64,000 nt of DNA from Heterohyrax brucei (taxonomy: Eukaryota; Chordata; Mammalia; Hyracoidea; Procaviidae): NCBI GenBank assembly GCA_028571685.1, contig CM053146.1, positions 22,045,431-22,109,430 on the forward strand. Reading direction: 5' to 3'. Position 1 is the first letter of the stretch; each line of letters opens with the position of its first letter. The translations under genes and the position numbers were made by a program. Below are positions 30,890 to 43,390 of this stretch, in pieces. The notes under the pieces are model-generated. The model saw only the letters and a list, made by a program, of their open reading frames with translations, ran no database searches and was not told where the DNA came from.

Positions 30890-31319
30890 CTCTACATTTT
30901 AGGGGGAAATACGGGACACATCATCCAGAAACCTACTGAGTTAGGAAAGGCTCCAAACTCAATCAAAGCTATAATAGTGAAAGAATGGACCCAGTAATTA
31001 TATCATGAAAACTATGATGTCATCATATTAAAAAGAGGGATGTACTACAGTCATTATAGTCCTTCCAGATGGAGAAGAAGTTAATGAGACTTACAGTATT
31101 TAAAACTGGGTTTAAACGTAGACTTTTAAGGGACTTCACAGGGGCAGCCACAAAGCACAATAAAGATGCAGCATATCAAATCAAGAAATGTAATACAGGA
31201 GTCTCAACAACCACAAAACCAACAGTGAAAAAGGTGAAAAATCAACTCATAAAGAAGAATGTTCCAAAATAGAATAATAATAACAACAGAGAAAACATCA
31301 ACACACACACAAAAAACCT

Positions 31320-34300
31320 GTCACAATGACAGCACTAAACACATAGCTATCTATAATTACACTGAAGGTGAATGGACTGAATGCTCCAGTAAAGAGACAT
31401 CCAGTGGCATCTTGGGTCAAAAGACACAACCCATCCATACATTGCCTACAAGAAACTCACCTTAAAAATATGAACAAACTGAAAATCAAAGGATGGAAGA
31501 ATATATATCAAGCTAACAATAAACAAAGAAGAGCAAGTGTGGCAATTCTAATCTCAGATAAAATAGATTTTAATGTAAAATCGACCATTGTGGACCAGGA
31601 TGGACACTATTGATTGCAGAAAGGTTCATTACACAAGCAGGACTTAATATTAAATATTTATGCAGTCAATACTAGAGCATCTAAATACATCAAAGAAACA
31701 CTGACTACACTCAAAAATGAGACAGATCATTCCACAACAATAGTGGGAGACTTCAACACTCCACTCTCAATATGGGACAGATCGTCTAGAAAAACGCTCA
31801 ATAAAGACACAGACGATCTTATTGCCACAATTAACAAACTAGACCTTATTAACATATACAGAACTTTCTATACATTAGCAGATAACTACACCGTCTTCTC
31901 CAGTGCACATGGAACATTTTCCAGAATGGACAATGTGTTAGGACATAAAGCAAATCTCAACAAAATCCATACCATTGAATTATTCCAAAGAATCTTCTCA
32001 GACCACAAAATCATTAAAGTTGAAATCAATACCAGAAAAAACACAGACAGAAAGCAGAACTCATGGAAACTGAATAATGCCTTGCTCAAAAAACCACGGG
32101 TTATAGAAGAAATCAAGGATTAAATAAGGAAATTCATGGATTCCAACGCGAATGAAAACACTTCCTATCAGAATCTATAGGATACAGCCAAAGCTGTGCT
32201 CAGAGGTCAGTTTATCTCCACAAATGTACACATCCAGAAGCAAGAAAGAACCCAAACCAAAGATCTAACCCAACATCTTGACCAAGTAGAGAGCGAGCAA
32301 AGGGGAACCCCTCACGCGCAAGAAGAAAACAGATCATAAAGATTAGAGCAGAACTAAACGAATTAGAGAACAGAAAAACAACTGAAAAAATTGAAAAGAC
32401 CAAAAGCTAGTTTTCTGAAAAGATCAACAAAACTGGCAAACCATTGGCTAAGCTTACTAAAGAAAAACAGGAAAGGAAACAAATAACCCAGTTAAGAATT
32501 GAGAGGGGAGTTGTCACAACAGATACATCAGAAATCCAAAACATCATAACAGAATACTACGAAAGACTGTACTCCAACAAATTTGAAAACCTAGAGGAAA
32601 TGAACAAATTCCTAGATTCATATCACCTACCAAAATTATCGCAAAGTGAAGCAGAACAACTTAATAAACCCATCACAAAGGAAGAGATTGAAAATCTCAT
32701 AAAAAAAAAAACTGCCAACCAAAAAAAGCCCTGGCCTGGATGGCTTCACTACAGAGTTCTACCAAGCTTTTAAAGAAGAGTTTTCTCCAATACTACTGCG
32801 AATATTTCACAGCATATAAAGAGACAGAATACTCCCCTAATTCATTCTATGAAGGCAGCAAAACCCTGGTACCAAAATCAGAGAAAGACCCAACAAAAAA
32901 GGAGAATTACAGAACAATATCACCCATGAATCCTGATGCAAAAATCTTCAACAAAATTCTTGCCAATAGAATACAACAATATATCAAAAAAATAATTTAT
33001 CATGACCAAGTTGGATTCATAACAGGGATGCAAGGCTGGTTCAACATTAAAAAAACAATGAACGTGATCAACCACATAAATAACACAAAAGACAAGAATC
33101 ACCTGATTTTGTCTATTGGTGCATAAAAGGCATTTGCTAAAGTCCAACACCCATTCCTGCTAAAAACTCTCAGCAAAATAGGAATAGACAGCAATTTCCT
33201 CAGTACAATAAGGGCCATTTATACAAAGCCAACTGCCCACATCATCCTGAATGGAGAGAGACTACAACAATTCCCCTTGAGAGTGGGAACTAAACAAGGA
33301 TACCTACTCTCATCTCTCCTATTCAACATTGCACTAGAAGTTCTAGCCAGAGCAATTAGACAAGACCAAGAAATAAAAGGCATCTGCATCAACAAAGTGG
33401 AAGTAAAAATCTCGCTATTTGCAGATGATATAATTGTATATGCAGAGAATCCTAAAGAATCCATAAGTAAACTACTCAAAAAGAAGAGTTCAGCAAAGTG
33501 TCAGGATAGAAGATGAACATAAGTAAATCAATATGATTCCTTTATATCAAGAATGAGGTTATTAAGGAAGAAATCACCAAATCAATACCATTTACTATAG
33601 CCCCCCAAAAGATAAAATACCTAGGAATAAATCTAACCAGCAAAATAACAGACCTTTACAAAGACAAGAAACTAAGAGAGACTTACATAAATCGAGAAAC
33701 CTACCCTGTTCATGGATAGGAAGACTTAACACTGTGAAAATGTCTATTTTACCCAAAGCAATCTACTTGTATAATGCAATCCCAATACAAATTCCTGTGA
33801 CATTTTTTAATGAGATGGAGAAACAAATTCCCAAATTTGTTTGGAAAGGGAAGGAGCCCCAGATAAACAAAACAGTTCTGAAGAAGAATACACTGGGAGG
33901 CCTTTCACTATCTGACTTAGAACCCATTACACTGACACAGTGTTCAAAACAGCCTGGTACTGGTACAAAAAGAGATAGATCAATGGAACAAAATTGAGAC
34001 TCCAAAGATGACACCACCCTCCTATGAACAGTTGATATTCGACAAAAGGCCCTAAGACATTAAACCAGGGTAAAAGCAACTTCTTCAACAAATGGTACTG
34101 ACAAAATCACATATCCATCTGCAGTAAACTGAAGCCAAGCCAGACAAGTGCCGTTGAGTCAGATCCAACTCATGGTGAACCTAACAAGACCCATATCTCA
34201 CACCTTATACAGAAACCAAGTCAAACTGGATAAAAGACCTAAATATCAAATCTAAAACAATAAGTCTCATTCAAGAAAAATTAGGATCAGCAGTGGAAGT

Positions 34301-35150
34301 TTTAATACACAACGCAGACTTCAAAATCTGACAAACAAACCACACTCAACAGAAGAGAAAATAGATACATGGGAACTACTAAGAATCAAACACTTTTGCT
34401 CATACAAAGACTTTATCAATAAAACTAAAAGACTACCTACAGAATGGGAAAAAATATTTCACAACTCTATGTCAGACTGATGCCTGATCTCCATAATCTA
34501 TAAGGTACTACAAAATATCAATAAGAAAATGATAAATCATCCAATTAAGTGATGGGAAAGAAAATGGACAGACATTTCTCTAAAGAGGAGATCCAGGCAC
34601 CTAAAAAACACATGTGGACATGCTCATGATCATTAGCTATTAAAGAAATTCGAATCAAAACTACAATGAGATACCATCTCACCCCAGAAAGGCTGGCCAT
34701 GATCCAGAAAATGCAAAACAACAAATGTTGGAGAGGCTGTGGATAAAATGAAACTGTCCTACACTGTTGGTGGTATTGCAAAATGGTGCAACCTCTTTGG
34801 AAAGCAATCTGATGTTTCCTTAAAAAGATGGCAATAGATATACCATTTGACCCAGGAATTTCACTGCTTTGAATATATCCTGCAGAATCAAGGTCATTCA
34901 CACCAACTGATACATGCACACGAATGTTCATCACAGCACAGTCCACAACAGCAAAAAAATGGAACCAACCCAGATGCCCAACAACAGTGGGACAGGTAAA
35001 CTACAGTATATATAGTCAATGGAACACTAAGCAGTGATAAAGAACAACAATGATTTTGAGGACATTATGTTGAGTGAAAGTAGTCAGCGACAAGAGGACA
35101 AATACTGTATGAGACCCCTACGATTAAAACTTAAAAACAGACTCATGCAT
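31320..35150 (+). pseudogene. L1 ORF2p remnant (endonuclease and reverse transcriptase)
   Basis: The endonuclease part is split over 31368-31613 (SIHCLQETHLKNMNKLKIKG) and 31614-32123 (IVGDFNTPLS, DRSSRKTLNKDTDDL, FSDHKIIKVEI). The reverse transcriptase follows in pieces: 32740-33126 ([20 protein letters not shown]), 33277-33516 ([37 protein letters not shown]) and 33734-33997 ([17 protein letters not shown]). A 3' part lies near 34640-35120. Multiple stops and frame shifts disable it. Confidence 0.88.
34133..34187 (-). repeat. Micro-SINE insertion (about 55 bp) inside L1 ORF2
   Basis: 'gccaagccagacaagtgccg' and 'gagtcagatccaactcatgg' interrupt L1 text that would otherwise run from 'gcagtaaactgaa' to 'acccatatctcacacc'. 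No convincing target duplication beyond 3-4 bases. Same family as 44816, 49147 and 56428. Confidence 0.55.
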
Positions 35151-37565
35151 AGGAGAAAAGGCTCTCTGATGCCTGTAAGGGTGGAGAGGGAGGGAGGGAG
35201 ATGGTGGGGTATAGATTAGATAGTTGATAGAAATTTGGTTCAGTGAAATCAGTGACAGCACACACCAGAAAGAAGATCAATTTTAACTGGACTTCAGCAT
35301 AACATGATTACTCCTCACATCTCAACCCAGTATTGCAAGGATGGAGTAGCTTGGGTGGGAGGTACCGGGGACCACACTCTCAGGGTAAATCAAGACTAAT
35401 TGGCACAACTAGTGTTTCTCTAAGATAGCTCTCTGTAACCCACATTGGTGAGTGGCTTCTGGGGTCTTAAAAGCTGCTAAACTGCCATCTGAGGATACAG
35501 CAAAGTGTCCCAACTTAGCAGGAATGGATAATCTCCAAGGACCAAAATGACATGGTGCAAAGAGAACCCAGAAGACCAGGAAACCCATGAGAGTGGGTGA
35601 CTACATTGACACGTGACTGGAAGAACTGGATGGTGCCTGGTCACCAACAGTGATAGCCGTGATGGGGCTCACAAAGTTGAGTTTCACAGATAATATGAAA
35701 ATAAAAAGGGGTGCACCCTGAGATCTCCACTAAAAGACCGCAACTGATCGTCCAAACACCTCAGGGTTCCCCTGTGAGCATGACCCCTAGCCCTGATGCT
35801 GCCCCGTCCATAAATTATAATGGAGGTCAACTCTTTAGGCAGAAATGGGTTGGACTTGGTGACACAGAGCAACCATATCATGTGTGCACTTTATGGTTCT
35901 ATGCATCTATAGGATGTCGTCCTGCTGACCTCTTACTGGACGCAGGGAAGAGGAAGGAGAGGAGGAGATAGGTGATTGTTAGGAAGATATGACATGTACA
36001 GAACAGAGAAGAGGAATGTGCTGTCACTGGGCAGGGAGAGCAGTGGGAGCCACTCATTGGTGGATATGCAAATTTATATGGGATTGTATATTCTCAATCA
36101 TAATAAAAAAATATATTTTTTAAAAATCTGCCAGTGGTCAGAGTTCTAGAAAAAGAGGAGAAAATGGAAAACAAAGACAGAATCACTGACCTGCTGACAT
36201 AAAATGTCCCTAATATCATGAAAGAAGAAAAACTGACCATCCAAGAAATTCAGCGAACTCCATATAGGTTAGATGCCAAAGAAAACTTCCAAAGTATATC
36301 AATCACACTTGCTAAAACCACAGTCAAAGAAAAATTCTAAGGGCAGCTCGAGAAAAACAAAAAGTCACATACAGAGGAGAAACAGTAAAATTAAGCTCTG
36401 GTTATCTGGGAGAAGCCATGCAGGCAAGAAGGCAATGGAATGATATATATAAAACTGTAAAAGAAACCAATTGCCAACCAGTAGTCATATATCCTGCAAA
36501 ATTTTCAGTGAAATATGATGTGAAATTAGGACACTTCCAGATAAATGGAAATGCAGGGAATACGTAAAACAGAAACAAAACTTACAGAAATTATTAAAGA
36601 GAGTCCTTTGGTCTGAGAACAAACAACATCAGAACACAGCCTAAATCTAGGTCACAAGATTATACCAGCCAGATACCAGCCTAGGAAATGAACTCTCAAG
36701 GACTAACCAAAACCAAAAGAACTACAGCAGAGACCCAGAGAGGTTAATCTGTAAATGCAACAACATCAGAACAATAAAACAGAATGAATGGTATAGATGT
36801 TTCTAATGGAGCGGAATGCAAGGCAATACCAAGTAATAACAGACACGCATTCAAACCTATGAAGACAAGGGTAAATTTCAAGATAACTGCAAAGAAATTT
36901 TAAACAAACAAAAAACTTCATCAAAATAAAGAAAAACACGTTCTCAATTAAAACAAAAAAATCTACAAAAACAAAATCCGTGAAACAAATGAATTGAGCA
37001 CAGAGACTAAAAGGAACAAAGTGTCAGCACCACAAAAAAGAAAGAGCATAAGAAAATGACAACAATAAATTCACACCTATCAGTAATTATGCTGAACATA
37101 AATGGCCTAAATACACCCATTCTAGCCAATAGAATTTAGCACCATATCAAAATAATAATAATACACCACAACCAAGTGGGATTCATACTAAGAATGCAAG
37201 GATGGTTCAACATTAGAAAATCAATCAACTCAATCTACCACACAAATAAAAGGTCAGAAAAGCATGACATGATAATCTCAAGTGATGCAGAAAAGGCATT
37301 TGACAAAGCCTAACCCCCATCTCTGATAGAAATTCTCAGTAAAATAGGTACAGAAGGGAATTTTTTTCAACATAATACAGAGCACCTACACAAATGAAAC
37401 AGGCAACATCATTCTTTATGGAGAGAGGCTGAAAACATTTTCCTTGAGAACAGGAACAAGGCAAGGAGGCCCATTATCACCACTCCTACTTAATATTGTC
37501 CTAGCACCCCAGCTAGAGTATAGCACAAGAAAAAGAAATAAAGAATATCCAAATTGAAGAAGTTA

Positions 37566-38497
37566 AACTGGCTCCTGGTGTGCTTCCATTTCCTGACATC
37601 ACTGAGATGCAGGCTGGGCCCACAGGCTGGCCTGCCCACTCTGCTGGCTCTCTTGCCCACTGGTAGCAGAAGTCATGAAAGGACACCACCAGTCCGTTGT
37701 GTGCAGGCAGCTGGCAACCCTTCAGACACAGAGTATCGATGGAAGGCTAGGCAGCCATGGAACGGTGGCAGAGGCGTGTAGCACAGATCTGTGGTCAAGG
37801 CCACAGGGAATCAGAGGCTGGCTGGGACTCTGCAGCTGGGTGGAGAAGGGCTGGCCTACAGGCAGCTGGTAGGTGTCTCCCATCCCCTTCCATGAGGTCA
37901 CTGCCAAATACATCATCTTGACCTGGCCTGGGACACTGAGAGACGAATATGGCACGGTTGTTGTCTTCAAGGGATACACAGTTGTCTTACAATTTTTAAA
38001 AATATTTCTAATTCTACCCCACCAGTAAAATAAATTTTGAGGAGTCAAAACTGACTCAATGGTTAATAGGTTTGGTTTGTGTTTTGGTTTTATTCTCATT
38101 ATTGATGCACTTCTTTGCATTTAAAATGTATATTTGTGCACTGGTGCACTTATTTATGTACAGATGAATCATATATAGGCACATATTAATTTAAAGGGGT
38201 AAGGCTAAAAATCAAATACAGATAAAAGTGCTATATTTTCTTCCTGCTCCACAGTGAATGATCCTTTGCAAGCCCTGGGCAGGCCCATGCCCATTCTGGA
38301 GAGCTCTAGTCCATAACGGAGAGATAGGTACTGCATGGAGTCAAATAAGGTCTCTTGAGAGGAGGGTGCTGGCTGCTGGTAGGGGGCATCAGGAAGCTTC
38401 CTATGGGGCAGGTCTCAGCTGAGCCCTGAAGGAAGTGAGGGACACTCAGGAAAAAATATTCCAGAAAGGGCCTGTGTGAGTCAAGGTCCACCCGTAT
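37566..38497. other. Unassigned sequence after the truncated L1
   Basis: 37566-38035 is G+C-richer than the L1 and unrecognised. 38040-38092 ends like an AfroSINE body (gtcaaaactgactcaatgg, then TTTGG-rich). No gene evidence. Confidence 0.45.
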
Positions 38498-38690
38498 GGG
38501 TGACAATGAGGCACAGTTTGCTAACTGAAAGGCTAGCTGATCGCACCTACCCAGCAGTACTGCAGAAGAAAAGGCCTGGTGGTTTGATTTCATTAATATT
38601 ATAGCCAAGAAAACCTTATGGTACAGTTTTACTCTGTAATACATGGGGCCGCCATGAGTTGGAATCAACTGAATGACAACAAACAAGATT
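38498..38690 (+). repeat. AfroSINE, second subfamily
   Basis: 'agaaaaggcctggtggttt', 'acatggggccgccatgag', 'ggaatcaactgaatgacaac'. It is followed immediately by an opposite-strand copy. Confidence 0.8.
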
Positions 38691-38820
38691 TTTCATGGCT
38701 GACTTTTTTGGAAGTAGATCACCAGGCCTTTCTTCCCAGACACCTGTGGATGACCCAAACCTAACTCTGAGGTAGGTAGCTGAGCACTTATGTGTTTGCA
38801 CCACCCAGGGACTTCACCAA
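38691..38820 (-). repeat. AfroSINE, second subfamily, truncated
   Basis: 'tggaagtagatcaccaggcc' to 'caccacccagggactt'. Tail-to-tail neighbour of the preceding copy. Confidence 0.8.
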
Positions 38821-38827
38821 GGGCGTT

Positions 38828-38985
38828 AAACAAAAATCACCAAACCCATTGTCATCAAAGTCGATTCCAATTTACAGCAACTCTATAGGATGCTGTAGAG
38901 GTGTCCCAAAGGGTTTCTAAGGAGCAGCTGGTGAATTTGAACTGCTGACCTTTAGATTAGCAGCTGAGCCCTTAACTACTGCAGA
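38828..38985 (-). repeat. AfroSINE
   Basis: Antisense: 'aacccattgtcatcaaagtcg' to 'ctgagcccttaactactgc'. Confidence 0.88.
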
Positions 38986-38989
38986 AACA

Positions 38990-39955
38990 CAATCAAGAAA
39001 GTAAGAAACAGCTCACAGAATGAGGGAAAATATTTGTAAATCACATATCCGATAAGGGACTTGTTTGAAGAATATACAAAGAACTCTTACAACTCAATAA
39101 TAAAAATAATCTGTATAAAAATAGGCAAAGAACCTGAGTAAACATTTATCTAAAAAAAGATACACAAATGGACAAGAAGCATGTGAAAAGATGCTCAACA
39201 TTAGTCTTCAGGGAAACACAATTCATACCACCTAGGATGGCTGTAATAAAAAAAGACAGATAATAACATGAGTTGGTAAGGATGTGGGAATAGGTACACT
39301 CATGCACTGCTGGAGGGATTTCAAAATGGTGTAGTCATTTTGGAAAATAGTCTGGCCTTTCCTCAAAAGATTAAACAGAGTTATCATATGACCCAACAAT
39401 TAGACTTCTAGGAATGCCCAAGAGAAATAAAAACATACATCCACACAAACAACTTGTATACCAACATTTACAGTAGCATTGTTAGTATTGTTCAAAAAGT
39501 ATAAAGAATGCAAATGTCCATCAATGGATGCATAAATTAGCAAACTGTGGTATACCCATACAACATAATTCGACAATTAAAAAGGAAGTACTGATTTCCA
39601 CTACAACATGCATGAACCTCAAAAACATGATACATGAAGGGAGCCAGTCACAAAAAGGCCATACTATTGTGTGATCCTATTTATAAGAAATATCCAAAAT
39701 AGGCAAATCCATAGTGTCAGAAAGTGGATTAGGGCTGCCTAGGGCTGGGGGCTTGGGGAAGAATGAGGAGTACCAGCTAAGAGCACAGGGTTCCTTGTTG
39801 AGGTGATAAAAATGATTTAAAATTGATTATGCTCATGGTTGTAAAATTTTGTGACTAGACTGAGTCACTCTCAATTGTACACTTTAAAGGGATATATTAT
39901 ATGAAATGTAAATTATATCTCAATAAACTTTTATAAAATAAAAGGAAACAAACAA
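38990..39955 (+). mobile_element. Old L1 (ORF2 end and 3' end)
   Basis: 'agggaaaatatttgtaaatc', 'tgctcaacattagtcttcagg', 'gcactgctggagggatt', 'atgacccaacaattagac', 'ccatcaatggatgcataaat', 'caattgtacactttaaagg' and 'atctcaataaacttttataa' are in the normal L1 order, ending in an A-rich tail. No open frame. Confidence 0.85.
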
Positions 39956-40169
39956 GAAATATCCAGATACTATATTCTGATAGTGTTGTGGGTAAACCAA
40001 CACTAAAACACATTCTGATCAACTTAACGCATGGATTTTGTGACATTAGTGATAGTGCCTCTGAAACCTAAAGTTACTTCCTACTTATTTTCCACTAAGC
40101 AGAGTTTTCTGAGCCCAGGATATCTAGATAAATGAGGCTTACATAATCAAGACTATCGTTGTTGTAAGG

Positions 40170-40380
40170 GATATGGTACCAGTTGCTGTCTAGTTGGCTC
40201 CAACTGTTGGTGGCCCCATGTGTATCACAGTAGAACTGTGCTCCAGAGGGTTTTCAATAGCCGAGGGTTTGAAAGTAAAGCACCAGGCCCTTTTTTCCAA
40301 GGGACCTCTGGGTGGACTTGAATTGCCACCCTTTTGGTTAGCAGCCATGCATGTTTATGATCTGCTCTACCCAGGGACTT
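40170..40380 (-). repeat. AfroSINE, second subfamily
   Basis: 'gttgctgtctagttggctcc', 'agaactgtgctccagaggg', 'aaagtaaagcaccaggccc', 'cctctgggtggacttgaat', ending 'ctctacccaggga'. Confidence 0.82.
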
Positions 40381-40679
40381 CTGGGGAAAAGGCACAATGG
40401 CTAAACAGTCCTCTTGACCTGGAGTGGGGCCTGCAGCTTCTGGTCACACAACTATTCTCTGCCCCACACCCCATGCAAGCAGGAAGCCATTCCAGGGCCC
40501 TGTAGGTGCATGCTGATAGGATATGCTGCACTCTGAGGCTCACCTTGCCAGCTCCTGGGAGTGTATGTAAGGGCAAGCAGGTGGAAACTAGCCCACAGCT
40601 ACAAATCTGCTAGCTAGAGCATTAGGTCCAGGATTTACCTCCTCTTCCCCTCAACCTCAGCTTCTAGATTAGGCAGATG

Positions 40680-41235
40680 ATCAGCGTGATGGTTAAGACT
40701 GTGTCAACTTGGCTGGACAAGGATTCTCCATGTTTTGCAGCTTCATCAGGTGGCAGGGGCAGAGCCTGTAGTAGCTTCCCACCCTTCAGCTCTCATCTCT
40801 CCACCTTCCACCACTTATTTCCTGTCTGCTCACATTGCCAGCAGTTCCTGCTTTCTTCTTGTTTTACATTTGGCTCCTGGACCTGAACCAGCAGCTGTTG
40901 GGTTCATCAGCCCTTACAGCCTGCAAGTGAGAGTCCCACTCTATGACCTGCTGATCTTGTGTTCGCCAGCCCCTGCAGCTCTGTAAGTCAACAGAGACTT
41001 CACAGTCTTGTCTGCCAGCTTGGGATCCAATGACCTACACAGCTGGTGATCTAGAACTCTAATCTCTGACCTGCCAACCTTGGGTTCACCAGCTCCCATG
41101 GCCATGTGAGTCTTGTGGGCAGGATTTGGGATGTTCTGCTTCTACAGTTGCTTGAGCTGTTTCCTTTATGTAAACTTTTCCATGTACATATATTTGTAAC
41201 CGGTTTTGCTTCCCTAGAAAACCCAGCCTAAAACA
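40680..41235 (+). repeat. Unclassified interspersed repeat
   Basis: 'gtgatggttaagactgtgtc' and 'aacttggctgg' at the left and 'gcttccctagaaaacccagcc' at the right match the wording at the ends of a widespread mammalian repeat. The middle has repeated 'gacctgc..cttgggttcacc' phrases. I cannot name the class. Confidence 0.45.
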
Positions 41236-41389
41236 ACCAGCTTGGGATTTGCGAAACCTCTGAAGCTGCAACCATTGACTGGAAGTTGGACTGCTGAGGC
41301 CAGTGGCTCCCTGCAATGCAACCCTTAAAATGTAGGCATACAAAAATATCTGGAGGCTGTGGGTCTATCTGTAAACCTCAAGGTAGATT

Positions 41390-41515
41390 AGCCAAGGCAA
41401 AGTCTTGGAGGCAGCTGAGTTCACATCCCAGCCCCACAACTCACTGGCTGCGTGTCCTCCAGCAAGCCACTTTCTGAGTCTGTTTCCTCATATGTAAAAT
41501 GGGAGTAATGTGTTG
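41390..41515 (+). repeat. MIR
   Basis: 'cagctgagttcacatccc', 'tctgtttcctcatatgtaaaatggg' style core. Confidence 0.65.
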
Positions 41516-41720
41516 GAGTCCTTGTGTGGTACAAAGGATGATAAGTGGGATTGCTAACCAAGGGGTTGGAGTTCAAGTTTACCTAGAGGTGCCTCAGAAG
41601 AAAGGCCTGGTGAACTACTTCCAAAAAACCCCAGTGGAATATAGTTATGATCTGACAAATATGGGACTGCCATGAGGTGGGATCATCGGGGGTTAGGGTC
41701 CACTTGACAGCAACTTCTTT
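41516..41720 (+). repeat. AfroSINE, second subfamily
   Basis: 'gagtccttgtgtggtacaaag', 'cagaagaaaggcctggtgaac', 'gggactgccatgaggtggg'. Confidence 0.78.
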
Positions 41721-42344
41721 GGGGAGGGTAATAAGATAATGAGGTTTCAAGTGCAGTTTACATGAGATAAGTGCCACCGCTCTGCACTCATTGGATTCAC
41801 TCGTTTTTTAAACTCTCTCTTCAGAAATTTTCAAGTCACCTCTCTAAAGCAGAAGTGGATGCGCCTAAATCAACACACAGTGTTCTCTGCTGAATGGAGG
41901 AAATTTCTCCAACCTTTTCCAAAAATGTGCTGTGCGATAATGACCTGGAAGTAGACACACTTTTCTCATCAAGACAGTGGTGGTGGAGGGAGAAGCCCCT
42001 GTTTGGACCCAGCAGCTAGGGGCAACAGAGCAGTGGTGGGACACAGTGGGGAAAAGAGGAAGAGGTAGGGAACAGTGGGGAAAGACTGGTGGTCAGGAGT
42101 AGAGACCAAGGTGAAGCGGGACTGGGCAGTGGGCTCCCTCCCTCTCCTCCATCTAGGATCTAGCTGCTAGTCCCAACACCTGGTTTCCTGTCAGAGATGG
42201 TCCCTGTATGACTGGGGTTTCCAGGCCACCCTTCCTGACCAGGATTCCTACCTCATGTCTTACACACAGTGCCCCATGCTGGCATCCCCTCTGCCTCTCC
42301 ATCCCTTATGAACATCCTCTCTCCTATCTAACCAGCTGCTGTAT
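41721..42344. other. 5' intron/flank, no feature recognised
   Basis: No gene or repeat recognised. Confidence 0.4.
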
Positions 42345-42512
42345 AGTCATGGGTGTCAGATTAGAACTGTGCTCCATAAAGTTTTCAAAGGCTGATTTTT
42401 CAGAAGGAGATCGCCAAGCCTTTCTTCCAAGGTGCCTCTGGTTAGATGCAAGCCATTGGTATGTTAGTTAACAGTGAGCGCGTTAACAATTGCACCGCCC
42501 AGAGACTCCACC
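42345..42512 (-). repeat. AfroSINE, second subfamily
   Basis: 'agaaggagatcgccaagcc', 'gtgagcgcgttaacaattgc', 'ccgcccagagactcc'. Confidence 0.82.
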
Positions 42513-42747
42513 TCCCTCCCACTGGACACGATTTCTGTCTGCCTTGTCTGCCTCAAGATTCTTAGGGGTTGGAATTATGTCAAAATCACTTTTGTGACCC
42601 CAGCACTTGGCCTGGTGCCTAACACACCTTAAGCAGGTGTTCTCAAACTTGAGCTGAAGCAGAGTCACATTTTAAATGCAGCTCTCTCACGGTCTCGGGG
42701 AACACCTAGCTCAGCTGACATAATAGTTGAATCAGGAAAATCTTCTA

Positions 42748-43390
42748 CATTCTAGTTTGGTGAGTAGCCTCCAGGTTCTTAGAAGCTTGTGAGCAGTCAT
42801 CCAAGATATTCCACTGGTTTCAGCCTGTCTGGAACAAAGAAGAAAGAGAAAAACCAAAGACAAAAGGGAAAGATTAGTCCAAAGGACTAATGGACCACAA
42901 CTACCACAGACTTAATAGACTGACTCCAGCACAAATTGATGGTGCCCAGCTGCTATCATCGACTGCTCTGACAGGGGTCACAACAGATTGTCCTGGACAG
43001 AACTAGAGAAAAATGTAAAAAAATTTTAAGTCCCACAAACACTTAGTGGTCTAACAGAGACCAAATGAACGCCAAAGTGTGACCCATGGACACCTTCTAT
43101 CTAAGCAATAAAGTCACTTCTGAGGTTCACCCTTTGGTCAAAGATTAGATAGGCCCATAAAACAAAATGACACTAAATGGGCCTATCAGCCCAGGGTCAA
43201 GGACAAGTTGCAGGAAGTGACAGGAAAGCTGGTAATAGGGAACCCATGGTGGAAGATGGGACAGTTTTGACATGGCATGGGGTTGGCAAACAACGTCCCA
43301 AAACAATGTGTACTACATGCTTAATGAGAAGCTAATTTGTTCTGTAAACCTTCATTTAAACTCCAAAAGAAAAAAGAAAAAAAAAAGTAG
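42748..43390 (+). mobile_element. 5'-truncated L1 3' UTR
   Basis: 'tttggtgagtagcctccagg', 'gtgcccagctgctatcatcg', 'aggcccataaaacaaaatg', 'aacaatgtgtactacatgc' and an A/GA-rich tail at 43370-43388. Same family as 23034-23472 and 57370-58075. Confidence 0.8.

Larger units (their letters stand above)
29538..36121 (+). mobile_element. Near-full-length L1 (6.6 kb) inserted in another L1, 9-bp target-site duplication
   Basis: The duplication aaaaatctg lies at 29529-29537 and 36122-36130. Layout: 5' UTR 29538-29972, ORF1 29973-30889, ORF2 about 31320-35150, 3' UTR to the A-rich tail at about 36105-36121. Both frames carry stops and frameshifts, so the copy cannot transpose by itself. The reverse-transcriptase YADD-type motif reads LFADDIIVY at 33415-33441. 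Confidence 0.93.
26681..37565 (+). mobile_element. L1 (host copy), split into three pieces by two later L1 insertions
   Basis: Pieces: 26681-27154 (5' UTR start, 'gatgaggccttctgggc'), 27730-29537 (rest of 5' UTR and N-terminal ORF1) and 36122-37565 (C-terminal ORF1, then ORF2 remnants). The junctions rejoin cleanly: ORF1 text breaks at 'aaaaatctg' (29529-29537) and continues at 36131. ORF1 (29076-29354) reads EEEALELPDREFESLVFRVIQEL. The last piece jumps near 37120-37135 from the start of ORF2 to the RT region ('accaagtgggattcatac', 'aatgcaaggatggttcaac'), so much of ORF2 is deleted. L1 similarity stops near 37565. Frames are broken throughout. Confidence 0.85.

Noticed and set aside
31320-35150. 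Possibly active L1 reverse transcriptase
   Set aside because: The LFADDIIVY motif is intact, but stops and frameshifts break both the endonuclease and RT frames many times.
40680-41235. Possible solitary LTR of an endogenous retrovirus
   Set aside because: No TG...CA boundaries with flanking duplication, polyadenylation signal or primer-binding site could be identified. Kept as an unclassified repeat.
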